Assembly (NCBI RefSeq): GCF_029891735.1
Contig: NZ_JANQDH010000024.1
Span: 1 to 62,554 of the forward strand
DNA: 62,554 nt
Source: Chrysosporum bergii ANA360D
GTDB lineage: Bacteria; Cyanobacteriota; Cyanobacteriia; Cyanobacteriales; Nostocaceae
Direction of reading: 5' to 3'
Below are positions 55,851 through 62,554 of the stretch, one piece after another. Every line of letters starts with the position of its first letter. The stretch's first letter is position 1. Both the position numbers and the translations under genes were made by a program. The notes under the pieces were generated by a model, which did no database searches, was not told the origin of the DNA, and was given only the letters and a program-made list of their open reading frames with translations.

Positions 55851-56811
55851 AATGAGTCTCAAAACCATTGGCATGATTAGCAGCTATGCAAATCTTGATA
55901 AAAGAAGGGATTGGCTGTGGCAACAAACTCCCCATCACTTTGGCATTTGGGGCAATATACAAATGCAGGCGCTGGGAACAAAACCAGATTTTCTGCTGAT
56001 GTATCAGTTTGACTTTCCTAAACGGACCCAACCCAAAACTTGGTGGCAAAATTTACGTCAAAAACCGCAAAAACCTCAGTTAGACATGAAGTCTATTTTA
56101 CGTGGTGTCCCTCAAGAGCGGATAATTTATCTTTTGCGAGAACCACCATTAACTGAAGTTATCGAGATTACTAAACGTAATTATGAGGAAGCACAAAAAT
56201 ATTGTGGTTATATTTCCGGACCTGATGACTTTGCGCCCCATCCTGACTATATGCCTGCGATTTGGTATCATGGTAACTCATTTAGAGAATTAAATGAAAT
56301 GCCACACCCTGAAAAGGTTTACTCTTGTAGTTGGATAACCTCTGGCATTAATCGTACAGTCAACCATCGCCAGAGGTTAGATTTTTTGCAGTCCCTACAG
56401 TCCCGGGAAATTAAATTTGATTTGTACGGGCGCAATTTGCCTTCATGGTCAAAAAATTCGGGTGAGTTGGGCAATAAATGGTATGGTATGGCTCCTTACT
56501 ATTACAATCTTGCCATTGAAAATTACACTGAAAATAGTTGGTATGTGAGTGAAAAATTATGGGATTCTTTGTTGGCTTGGTGTTTGCCAATTTATTATGG
56601 TGGACCTGCGGCTGATCAGCTATTGCCACCAGGTAGTTTTTTACGGTTGCCTAGTTTGGATGAAAAAGGTATTGCTTATATCCAAGAAGTAACAGCTACA
56701 CCCGATGCTTGGTATACTGCTAAAGATGCGATCGCTGAAGCTAGGCAAATTATTTTACATAAACTAAATCTGCTTAACTGGTTATCAGAATTTGTTGCTC
56801 AACAATCATAA
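55843..56811 (+). CDS. GT10 fucosyltransferase-like protein
   Basis: A 322-residue inverting glycosyltransferase. The C-terminal half has the GT10 alpha-1,3/4-fucosyltransferase signature: KFDLYGRNL, then AIENYTENSWYVSEKLWDSL and LAWCLPIYYGGPAADQL, i.e. the FxxENSxxxxYxxEKxxxA pattern. The N-terminal acceptor half is variable (HHFGIWGNIQMQALG). ATG 55843 overlaps the previous stop; ATG 55852 is an alternative. Donor is likely GDP-fucose or a related GDP-sugar, which fits gmd at 46935. A specific linkage cannot be given. Confidence 0.78.
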   Translation: MGKMSLKTIGMISSYANLDKRRDWLWQQTPHHFGIWGNIQMQALGTKPDFLLMYQFDFPKRTQPKTWWQNLRQKPQKPQLDMKSILRGVPQERIIYLLREPPLTEVIEITKRNYEEAQKYCGYISGPDDFAPHPDYMPAIWYHGNSFRELNEMPHPEKVYSCSWITSGINRTVNHRQRLDFLQSLQSREIKFDLYGRNLPSWSKNSGELGNKWYGMAPYYYNLAIENYTENSWYVSEKLWDSLLAWCLPIYYGGPAADQLLPPGSFLRLPSLDEKGIAYIQEVTATPDAWYTAKDAIAEARQIILHKLNLLNWLSEFVAQQS

Positions 56812-56816
56812 AAATT

Positions 56817-57794
56817 ATGAATGGTATTTGCACTCTAGCCAATGATTATGTTTTTGATCAACTGGTAGCTTTGCTCAACAGTATTGATGTTTTCTTAGGA
56901 AAAGACACTCCTGTTTGTATTTATCCCTTTGATGATCAGACCCAGCGAATTACTGAAGAAATAACCAAGCGTCCCAATGTATTTCTGTACGATAATCAAG
57001 AATCCATCAATAGCTGGGATCAATTTATGCTGGCGGCAGCACCAGAAAGATTGAATCGGAGTAAGTTCCGCCTTTATGGCGCTCACCGTCGTTTTTGTGC
57101 TTTTGACGGACCATTTGATAAGTTTATTTATTTAGATGCTGATACTCTGGTGATGAACTCACTTGCACCAGTATTTGCCAAGCTAGATCACTATGATTTT
57201 ATCGTCTACGATTTTCAATTCAAGGATGTTAGTAAAATTTACAATGTTAATTGTACTAAGTTACTGGAAGTTTTTCCCCAAGAAAGGATAGATACAGAAA
57301 TATTTTGTTCAGGATTCTATGGTGCAAAAGGGGGAATATTTAACGAAGAAACAAGAAATTGGCTCATATCTAATTTACAAAGTGGTGAAAAAGAAATTTT
57401 ATATAGCGGTGCTGGTGAGCAACCTTTGCTCAACTATATGGTCATGCGTTGTCATCTCCCTATTTATAACTTTGCACAACAACTGCCGAGTAGTGAAGTG
57501 ACGGGATGTTGTGCCACATCAAAGCACTTTGAAGAACGAGACCATATTCTGTATGATAAAGGTAATCGACTAACTTACCTCCATTACATTGGTATTCCTC
57601 CTAAAATTAATCAAGCAGTGTGTGCTGGAGAAAATATTGATTTTCCCTATCGGGATTTATTTCTCTACTATCGCTATCTGCATGAACCACAGCAGCGCCC
57701 AGTGTTTAAAAATCCTCCCCAGAGTTACTCCCGCTCATCATCACCAAATTTACTGATGCGGGCTTTGCGCAAATTTAAGCTAATTAAAGGATAA
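56817..57794 (+). CDS. GT-A glycosyltransferase-like protein, paralogue 1 of 3
   Basis: A 325-residue protein starting MNGICTLANDYVFDQLVALL and carrying the DxD motif FIYLDADTLVMNSLAPVF (Asp-Ala-Asp, GT8-like GT-A fold), then FCSGFYGAKGGIF and LTYLHYIGIPP with a possible third metal-binding His. It is 5 bp after the previous gene. The two following genes share the same start, DxD and His segment, so they are tandem duplicates. Donor and acceptor unknown. Confidence 0.75.
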   Translation: MNGICTLANDYVFDQLVALLNSIDVFLGKDTPVCIYPFDDQTQRITEEITKRPNVFLYDNQESINSWDQFMLAAAPERLNRSKFRLYGAHRRFCAFDGPFDKFIYLDADTLVMNSLAPVFAKLDHYDFIVYDFQFKDVSKIYNVNCTKLLEVFPQERIDTEIFCSGFYGAKGGIFNEETRNWLISNLQSGEKEILYSGAGEQPLLNYMVMRCHLPIYNFAQQLPSSEVTGCCATSKHFEERDHILYDKGNRLTYLHYIGIPPKINQAVCAGENIDFPYRDLFLYYRYLHEPQQRPVFKNPPQSYSRSSSPNLLMRALRKFKLIKG

Positions 57795-57797
57795 TTT

Positions 57798-58688
57798 ATG
57801 ATTAGGGGAATTTATATTGTTGCCAATGACCGGGTTATTGATAATGCCATTGCCTTGCTCAATAGTATTCGTCTCTATGACCAAGAAATTGAAGTTTATC
57901 TCATACCTTTTAATGATAATTATCACCAAGTAGCGGATACACTGGGAACCTTACACAATGTCAAAGTTTTCCCAGATTTACAACTCATCGACAAATTCAC
58001 TCAACGTATAGGTGAAATTTTCCCTCGAGATTTCCTGGCTTTACCCAATAAAATGCGTAAATTGGTAGCATGGTTCGGTCCTTTAGATGAGTTTATTTAT
58101 ATTGATACTGATATTGTAGTTTTTGAGAAAATAGCCGATAATCTAGAAAAACTAGCAGAAGTTGATTTTTTCTGTTGTGATTATCATCATGCAAATGACA
58201 AGCTGAGAAATATCTTTTCCCCTGTGGTAAAAGAGCAGAAAATTTTTACAGATGCACAACTAGAAGATGTATTTAATAGCGGCTTTTGGGGTTCAAAAAA
58301 AGGAACTATTACCGCTCAACAAATGGATGAAGTATTGCAACAATGTGCTAATCATCGCCAATATTTTGATTTTTCACAAGGAGTCACAGATCAGCCAATT
58401 CTCAATTACCTGATTCTCAAGTTAATTGATAAACGTGATAATCTGGTGAAAATTCCAGGAGGAGGTGCTGGTAGTTGGGCTAATTCTCCCAATTTTCAAC
58501 AGCGAGATTACGTCCTATATGATCAAGAAAAAAAGTTAAAATATCTCCACTGGGCAGGTATAAAAATGAAAATTGGTAGCCCGTATTGGGAATTATGGCA
58601 ACACTATCGTTACCTTCATCAAGGTAAATTGGCTGTGATATCTAAGTTAACTAGCCGTTTATTCAGCTTGATCAATTTTCGTACTTAA
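57798..58688 (+). CDS. GT-A glycosyltransferase-like protein, paralogue 2 of 3
   Basis: A 296-residue paralogue of its neighbours. It starts MIRGIYIVANDRVIDNAIAL, with FIYIDTDIVVFEKIADNLE (DxD as Asp-Thr-Asp), DVFNSGFWGSKKGTI and LKYLHWAGIKMKIGSPYWEL. It is the most divergent of the three and lacks the CxGEDxDxPYRD-type segment near the C-terminus seen in paralogues 1 and 3, so its acceptor may differ. It follows paralogue 1 by 3 bp and is clearly co-transcribed. Confidence 0.75.
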   Translation: MIRGIYIVANDRVIDNAIALLNSIRLYDQEIEVYLIPFNDNYHQVADTLGTLHNVKVFPDLQLIDKFTQRIGEIFPRDFLALPNKMRKLVAWFGPLDEFIYIDTDIVVFEKIADNLEKLAEVDFFCCDYHHANDKLRNIFSPVVKEQKIFTDAQLEDVFNSGFWGSKKGTITAQQMDEVLQQCANHRQYFDFSQGVTDQPILNYLILKLIDKRDNLVKIPGGGAGSWANSPNFQQRDYVLYDQEKKLKYLHWAGIKMKIGSPYWELWQHYRYLHQGKLAVISKLTSRLFSLINFRT

Positions 58689-58705
58689 TCTATAGGACTA
58701 TACCC

Positions 58706-59740
58706 ATGATTAACGGTATTTACACTCTGGCTAATGATGTTGTTTATGACCAATTAGTTGCTTTGCTTAACAGTATCGAAGTTAATGCTGGTAGGCAAAT
58801 TCCTGTTTGTGTAATTCCCTATGATCAACGGCTAGAGAAGGTGCGGGCAGAGGTGGCCTGTAGGGATTATGTCACAATGTTTGAAGAATCGGATTCCCTA
58901 GCTTATTGGGATGATTTTACCACCCAGGTATGGAAAAACTACCCAAGGGCGCAAACCACATGGCGAAAACGGGGCTTGTCGGAACTGTATCGTTTACCAA
59001 TGCACCGCAAACTCTGCGGTTTAGATGGTGCTTTTGATAAGTTTATTTATTTTGATGCAGATACTCTATTAATGGGTCCTATAGACTACATTTATGAAAA
59101 GTTAGACAGTTTTGACTGGGTAGTACATGATTTTCAGTATAAATCGGAGCTAAAATATATTTTCGATGGTCCACAAGAGCTTTTGCAACAAGTGTTTTCT
59201 GATGAAAATTTGCAGAATAAGGTTTTTTGTGCGGGTTGGTTTGCCACAAAAAAACATATTTTCTCTAGGGAAATGTTAGCAAGTCTCTTGGAAAAATTAA
59301 AGGCTGGTGAGGCTGAAGTGATGGCTTTGGGGGGGCCAGACCAATCTTTATTTAACTATATGGTGTTGCAGAGTGGCATTTCATACTATAACTTTGCTTA
59401 TCATGACCCGGATCAGGTAACCGGTACTCACTGGCGTTCTCAATTTGATCTGGTAGATAACGTTTTATACGACAAACAACGCCGACTGACATATTTACAC
59501 TATATGAGTATAGGAGCATCAAAATTTACGCGACTTTGCAGCGGCGAAGATATGGATATTCCATATCGAGATGTGTTTTTACACTATCGCTACTTAAACT
59601 CACCAGAGGAAAGACCAAAAAGCTTTAAAGCTGAGAGTCAGTTAATGCGTTGGCAAAAAACTAGCATGAGTTTTTTCAACAAAAAATTCAGCAACATGAA
59701 GCTGAGATATCGTAACTTTAAGGATGGACTGATGAAATGA
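58706..59740 (+). CDS. GT-A glycosyltransferase-like protein, paralogue 3 of 3
   Basis: A 344-residue paralogue. It starts MINGIYTLANDVVYDQLVAL, almost matching paralogue 1, and keeps FIYFDADTLLMGPIDYIY (DxD), FCAGWFATKKHIFS and LTYLHYMSIGASKFTRLCSG followed by a PYRD segment. Paralogues 1 and 3 are the closest pair. It ends the same-strand glycan run that began at 48891; 230 bp of non-coding DNA then precede rplI. Confidence 0.75.
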   Translation: MINGIYTLANDVVYDQLVALLNSIEVNAGRQIPVCVIPYDQRLEKVRAEVACRDYVTMFEESDSLAYWDDFTTQVWKNYPRAQTTWRKRGLSELYRLPMHRKLCGLDGAFDKFIYFDADTLLMGPIDYIYEKLDSFDWVVHDFQYKSELKYIFDGPQELLQQVFSDENLQNKVFCAGWFATKKHIFSREMLASLLEKLKAGEAEVMALGGPDQSLFNYMVLQSGISYYNFAYHDPDQVTGTHWRSQFDLVDNVLYDKQRRLTYLHYMSIGASKFTRLCSGEDMDIPYRDVFLHYRYLNSPEERPKSFKAESQLMRWQKTSMSFFNKKFSNMKLRYRNFKDGLMK

Positions 59741-59970
59741 AGTGGGTTATGAAGCTTGCCAATAGACTATCCCACATTCTGCACCCTGCATAAGCATATA
59801 ATAGCCACTTGTTCTCAATTAACTTCACTAAAATAGTTGCGATCGCGCCACTGAATTCGCTAAAATCTATAAGCTTTAGGGTGTGGCAAAGCTCCTGAAG
59901 ATCAAGCCACATTTATGGGAGATATGCTCTCTATACCCTAGTTAATCAGATTTTACAGGAAAAAACAACA

Positions 59971-60429
59971 ATGCCGAAACGTGTACAGTTAGTTTTAAAT
60001 CAAGATATTAGCAAGCTGGGAAAATCAGGCGACTTAGTAGACGTAGCTCCAGGCTATGCTCGTAATTATCTCATTCCCCAGAACTTGGCAACCCATGCCA
60101 CTCCCGGTATTCTCAAACAAGTAGAACGCCGTCGCGAGAAAGAGCGCCAACGCCAATTAGAACTGCGTCAACAAGCCTTAGAGCAAAAAGCAGCTTTAGA
60201 AAAAATTGGCAGTTTGCAAATTTCTAAACCCCTTGGTGAAAACGAAGCAATTTTTGGTACAGTCACCACCCAAGATGTGGCAGATGCAATTCAGGCGGCC
60301 ACCAGTCAAGAAATTGATCGCCGTGGTATCACCATCCCCGATATTAACCATATCGGCACTTATCAAGCCGAAATCAAGCTACATTCTGATGTCACGGCTC
60401 AAATCAACATTGAAGTTGTAGGCAGCTAA
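59971..60429 (+). CDS. rplI: 50S ribosomal protein L9
   Basis: A 152-residue ribosomal protein, which binds 23S rRNA and stabilises the L1 stalk side of the large subunit. The L9 signature [20 protein letters not shown] lies at about residues 17-36, joined by the long charged helix ([20 protein letters not shown]) to the C-terminal domain ([13 protein letters not shown]). Normal length. Followed by dnaB on the same strand, the usual cyanobacterial order. Confidence 0.96.
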   Translation: MPKRVQLVLNQDISKLGKSGDLVDVAPGYARNYLIPQNLATHATPGILKQVERRREKERQRQLELRQQALEQKAALEKIGSLQISKPLGENEAIFGTVTTQDVADAIQAATSQEIDRRGITIPDINHIGTYQAEIKLHSDVTAQINIEVVGS

Positions 60430-60485
60430 CGGAAAGTATTGCTAAATCCTCAGTTATACTTGGGTCAACATTGCTGAATTGGAGT

Positions 60486-60506
60486 CCCCGTGTCTTGAGA
60501 CCGGGG
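60486..60506 (+). terminator. hairpin between rplI and dnaB
   Basis: CCCCG-T-GTC-TTGA-GAC-CGGGG forms an 8-bp stem with one bulge just after rplI. A T run appears only about 20 bases later (TTTTTT at 60525-60530), so termination may be partial. The stem is also reminiscent of an IS605-type end. Confidence 0.45.
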
Positions 60507-60664
60507 AAAGCTAAAATAGTAATTTTTTGAATCAGCATAGGCTAGGGCTTGTTAGTTGGTAGTTTTTTTGGGCAAGTTTACTGCTATGGCACCTTCCGCT
60601 AAATTTTCGAGTATAAGGATAATAGCAAACGCCAAGACTCAGAATTTCGCAACTAAAATCGCTT

Positions 60665-62020
60665 ATGTCTGAAGAAATAATTTTTCAAGGTAATGGTGGC
60701 AATCGCCTACCACCCCAAAATATTGAAGCAGAAGAAGCGATTTTGGGGGGAATATTACTAGATCCAGAAGCCATTGGGCGAGTGAGCGATCGCCTATTAC
60801 CCATAGCCTTTTATATTAGCGCTCACAAAGATATTTATCAAGCAGCCCTGCGCCTCCACGCCCAAGGTAAACCCACAGACTTACTCTCAGTCACCAGTTG
60901 GTTAGAAGATCACGACATCCTTTCCCGCATTGGTGGAAGAAATAAATTAGCTAGTCTCGTAGACCGCACAGTATCAGCAGTTAACATTGATGCCTTAGCA
61001 GGTTTAGTGATGGAAAAGTACCTGCGACGGCAGTTAATTAAAGCCGGTAATGAAATCGTCCATCTTGGTTACGAGACAGAAACGGAATTACCAACAGTCT
61101 TAGACCAAGCAGAACAGAAAGTTTTTGGCGTTACTCAAGAACGTCCCCACTCAGGTTTAACTCATATTTCTGACACACTGATTAATACCTTTCAAGATAT
61201 TGAAACTCGTCACCAAGGCATCGCCCTACCGGGAATTCCTTGTGGGTTTTATGATTTAGATTCCTTAACCAGTGGTTTTCAGCGTTCCGACTTGATTATT
61301 ATCGCCGGCAGACCATCAATGGGGAAAACGGCATTTTGTCTCAATCTCGCTCATAATATCGCAGCCAGTTATAAATTACCGGTTGCCTTTTTCAGTTTAG
61401 AAATGTCTAAAGAACAGCTGGTGCAGAGAATATTGGCTAGTGAAGCGGGAATTGAAACCAGTTATCTCCGCAGTGGGCGCATTAGTCAAACACAATGGGA
61501 ACCTTTAAGCCGTGCTATTGATAAGCTTTCCGATATACCCATTTTTATTGATGACACAGCTAATATTACCATCACCCAAATGCGTAGTCAGGCCAGAAGG
61601 CTGCAAGCAGAACAAGGAACAGAATTAGGATTAATCGTCATAGATTATTTACAATTAATGGAAGGTGCTGGTGATAACCGTGTCCAAGAATTATCCAGGA
61701 TTACCCGTTCCCTGAAGGGTCTGGCTCGGGAATTGTGTGTACCGGTCATTGCCCTATCTCAATTAAGTCGCGGTGTAGAAGCACGTACTAACAAGCGCCC
61801 TATGTTATCGGATTTGAGAGAAAGTGGCAGTATTGAGCAAGATGCAGACTTAGTTGTCATGTTATACCGCGATGATTATTACAATCCTGACAGTCCTGAT
61901 CGGGGAATTGCCGAAGTAATCATAGCTAAACACCGTAACGGACCCACAGGCAATGTTAAGCTTTTATTTGATCCACAGTTCACCAAATTTAAAAACTTGG
62001 CCAAAGGTCAAAGAGGTTGA
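60665..62020 (+). CDS. dnaB: replicative DNA helicase DnaB
   Basis: A 451-residue hexameric 5'-3' helicase that unwinds DNA at the replication fork. The N-terminal domain has PPQNIEAEEAILGGILLDP at about 16-34 and the RecA-like C-terminal domain Walker A GRPSMGKT at 215-222, then FFSLEMSKEQLVQRILASE, LIVIDYLQLM (Walker B) and SQLSRGVEARTNKRPMLSDL. Cyanobacterial dnaB genes often host an intein near these motifs, but here the gene is uninterrupted and of standard length. Confidence 0.96.
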   Translation: MSEEIIFQGNGGNRLPPQNIEAEEAILGGILLDPEAIGRVSDRLLPIAFYISAHKDIYQAALRLHAQGKPTDLLSVTSWLEDHDILSRIGGRNKLASLVDRTVSAVNIDALAGLVMEKYLRRQLIKAGNEIVHLGYETETELPTVLDQAEQKVFGVTQERPHSGLTHISDTLINTFQDIETRHQGIALPGIPCGFYDLDSLTSGFQRSDLIIIAGRPSMGKTAFCLNLAHNIAASYKLPVAFFSLEMSKEQLVQRILASEAGIETSYLRSGRISQTQWEPLSRAIDKLSDIPIFIDDTANITITQMRSQARRLQAEQGTELGLIVIDYLQLMEGAGDNRVQELSRITRSLKGLARELCVPVIALSQLSRGVEARTNKRPMLSDLRESGSIEQDADLVVMLYRDDYYNPDSPDRGIAEVIIAKHRNGPTGNVKLLFDPQFTKFKNLAKGQRG

Positions 62021-62425
62021 GAGGCGGTCTGAAGAGTTTTGGCATGGCTGATTTTGATCACATGAGTTGCCATGATCCACCATTTTATTTATAGGTATTG
62101 CAATAAGCCCCTACCACAATGCTTTTTTTGGCATTGCTGATTTAGAGTGATGAGTCCAGGGGGTCTCCTGGGTTTTGTTTCATACTCTCCATCTCTTGTC
62201 AAGTATGTTTCCGCTTTATTACACAAGATGTAACAACTCTTAAATTTACTAGTTAAAATTATTGCAACATAAAGAGTTATAAAAATATTACGTGCTAGAA
62301 AAAATTTTTTGTAAAGGTATTGCTTTCAAATAAATGTTTATGGTATACATTGTTCCAGGCGAACAAAAGCAAAGTATGCTTTTGCTACCTAGAAACAAAC
62401 TTGACAACAAATCGAGGTTAAACAC
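62021..62425. other. dnaB-gvpA intergenic region
   Basis: No gene seen. CAATGC ... GCATTG around seven T (62117-62136) may be a weak dnaB terminator. The last ~110 bases are AT-rich and hold the gvpA promoter candidate and leader. The long leader (about 70 nt after the -10) is typical of a separately controlled gas-vesicle operon. Confidence 0.4.
62320..62349 (+). promoter_or_regulatory. candidate gvpA promoter
   Basis: TTGCTT (62320-62325) and TATACA (62344-62349) are separated by 18 bases, a reasonable sigma-70-type pair about 76 bp before gvpA. Confidence 0.4.
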
Positions 62426-62554
62426 ATGGCAGTCGAAAAAACCAACTCTTCCTCCAGCTTGGCAGAAGTTATTGATAGAATCCTAGACAAAGGTATCGTT
62501 GTAGATGCTTGGGCGCGTGTTTCTTTAGTTGGTATTGAATTACTAGCGATCGAA
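62426..62554 (+). CDS. gvpA: gas vesicle structural protein GvpA, partial
   Basis: The first 43 codons are present before the edge. [20 protein letters not shown], then [20 protein letters not shown], is the highly conserved start of GvpA, the hydrophobic rib protein of gas-vesicle walls that gives buoyancy. GAGG before the ATG is a ribosome site. The remaining ~28 codons and probable further gvp genes lie outside the window. Confidence 0.97.
   Translation, partial: MAVEKTNSSSSLAEVIDRILDKGIVVDAWARVSLVGIELLAIE

Noticed and set aside
60665-62020. Intein in dnaB
   Set aside because: The helicase motifs run on without an insertion and the length is standard.
1-62554. tRNA, rRNA, tmRNA, RNase P RNA or CRISPR array
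   Set aside because: No T-arm GTTCRANNC context with a paired acceptor stem, no long RNA gene and no regularly spaced direct repeats were seen in the non-coding gaps. A tRNAscan-SE/Infernal run would settle it.

Overview
The window reads as chromosomal DNA of a filamentous, probably nostocalean (heterocystous-type), gas-vacuolate cyanobacterium. The evidence is chlorophyll synthase (chlG), a PucC-like pigment-linked MFS protein, the cytochrome b6f-associated PetP, beta-carotene hydroxylase (crtR), the rplI-dnaB pair, many GCGATCGC (HIP1) octamers, and a gvpA gas-vesicle gene cut by the right edge. The order-level assignment is inference.

Layout. (1) 1-5.5 kb: pigment and photosynthesis housekeeping (PucC-like MFS, inositol-phosphatase family, small Cys-motif membrane protein, chlG, ArsA-like ATPase with altered P-loop, petP). 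(2) 5.5-6.7 kb: a decayed IS200/IS605-type element and a broken Uma2 gene. (3) 6.7-14.2 kb: polysaccharide export island with Wzm/Wzt-type ABC genes, a 1448-residue GT4-GT2-GT4-methyltransferase fusion and another GT4. (4) 14.6-19.3 kb: an RND efflux pair (MFP and HAE1 pump). (5) 19.4-21.3 kb: decayed and accessory DNA (hypothetical ORF, Rpn-type nuclease gene plus a fragment of it, a 5' remnant of the 31-kb monooxygenase gene). (6) 21.5-30.8 kb: a compact orphan NRPS locus with a membrane di-iron hydroxylase, a 2115-aa A-PCP-C-A-PCP-C synthetase and an MFS exporter. It is bracketed by a direct repeat of the monooxygenase promoter and 5' end and, closer in, by inverted IS605-like ends. (7) 31-45 kb: core genes (UbiH-like monooxygenase, Slt transglycosylase, tatC, plsY, DUF3086, DUF3119, MlaE-type permease, sppA, aroH, a HicB-like orphan, crtR, pyk). 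(8) 45-59.7 kb: a second, larger glycan island with Uma2 nuclease, several GT4 enzymes, GDP-mannose dehydratase, gloB, a HepA-like ABC exporter with an unusual C-terminal tandem helical repeat, a pyruvyltransferase-like protein, a GT10 fucosyltransferase-like protein and three tandem paralogous GT-A proteins. (9) 60-62.5 kb: rplI, dnaB and the start of gvpA.

Working together. The two glycan islands look like assembly lines for surface polysaccharide: Gmd would make the GDP-deoxyhexose precursor, the GT10-like enzyme may use the GDP-fucose branch, pyruvylation would decorate the chain, and the ABC systems would export it. The NRPS locus is the best candidate for an undescribed system. Its first adenylation domain lacks the Asp that normally holds the alpha-amino group, its second carries a Phe-like pocket code inside a mosaic domain, and it ends in a condensation domain with no thioesterase. 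That suggests a small hybrid acyl-dipeptide-type product, possibly hydroxylated by the neighbouring membrane enzyme and exported by the MFS protein. No tRNA, rRNA, CRISPR array or prophage was seen.
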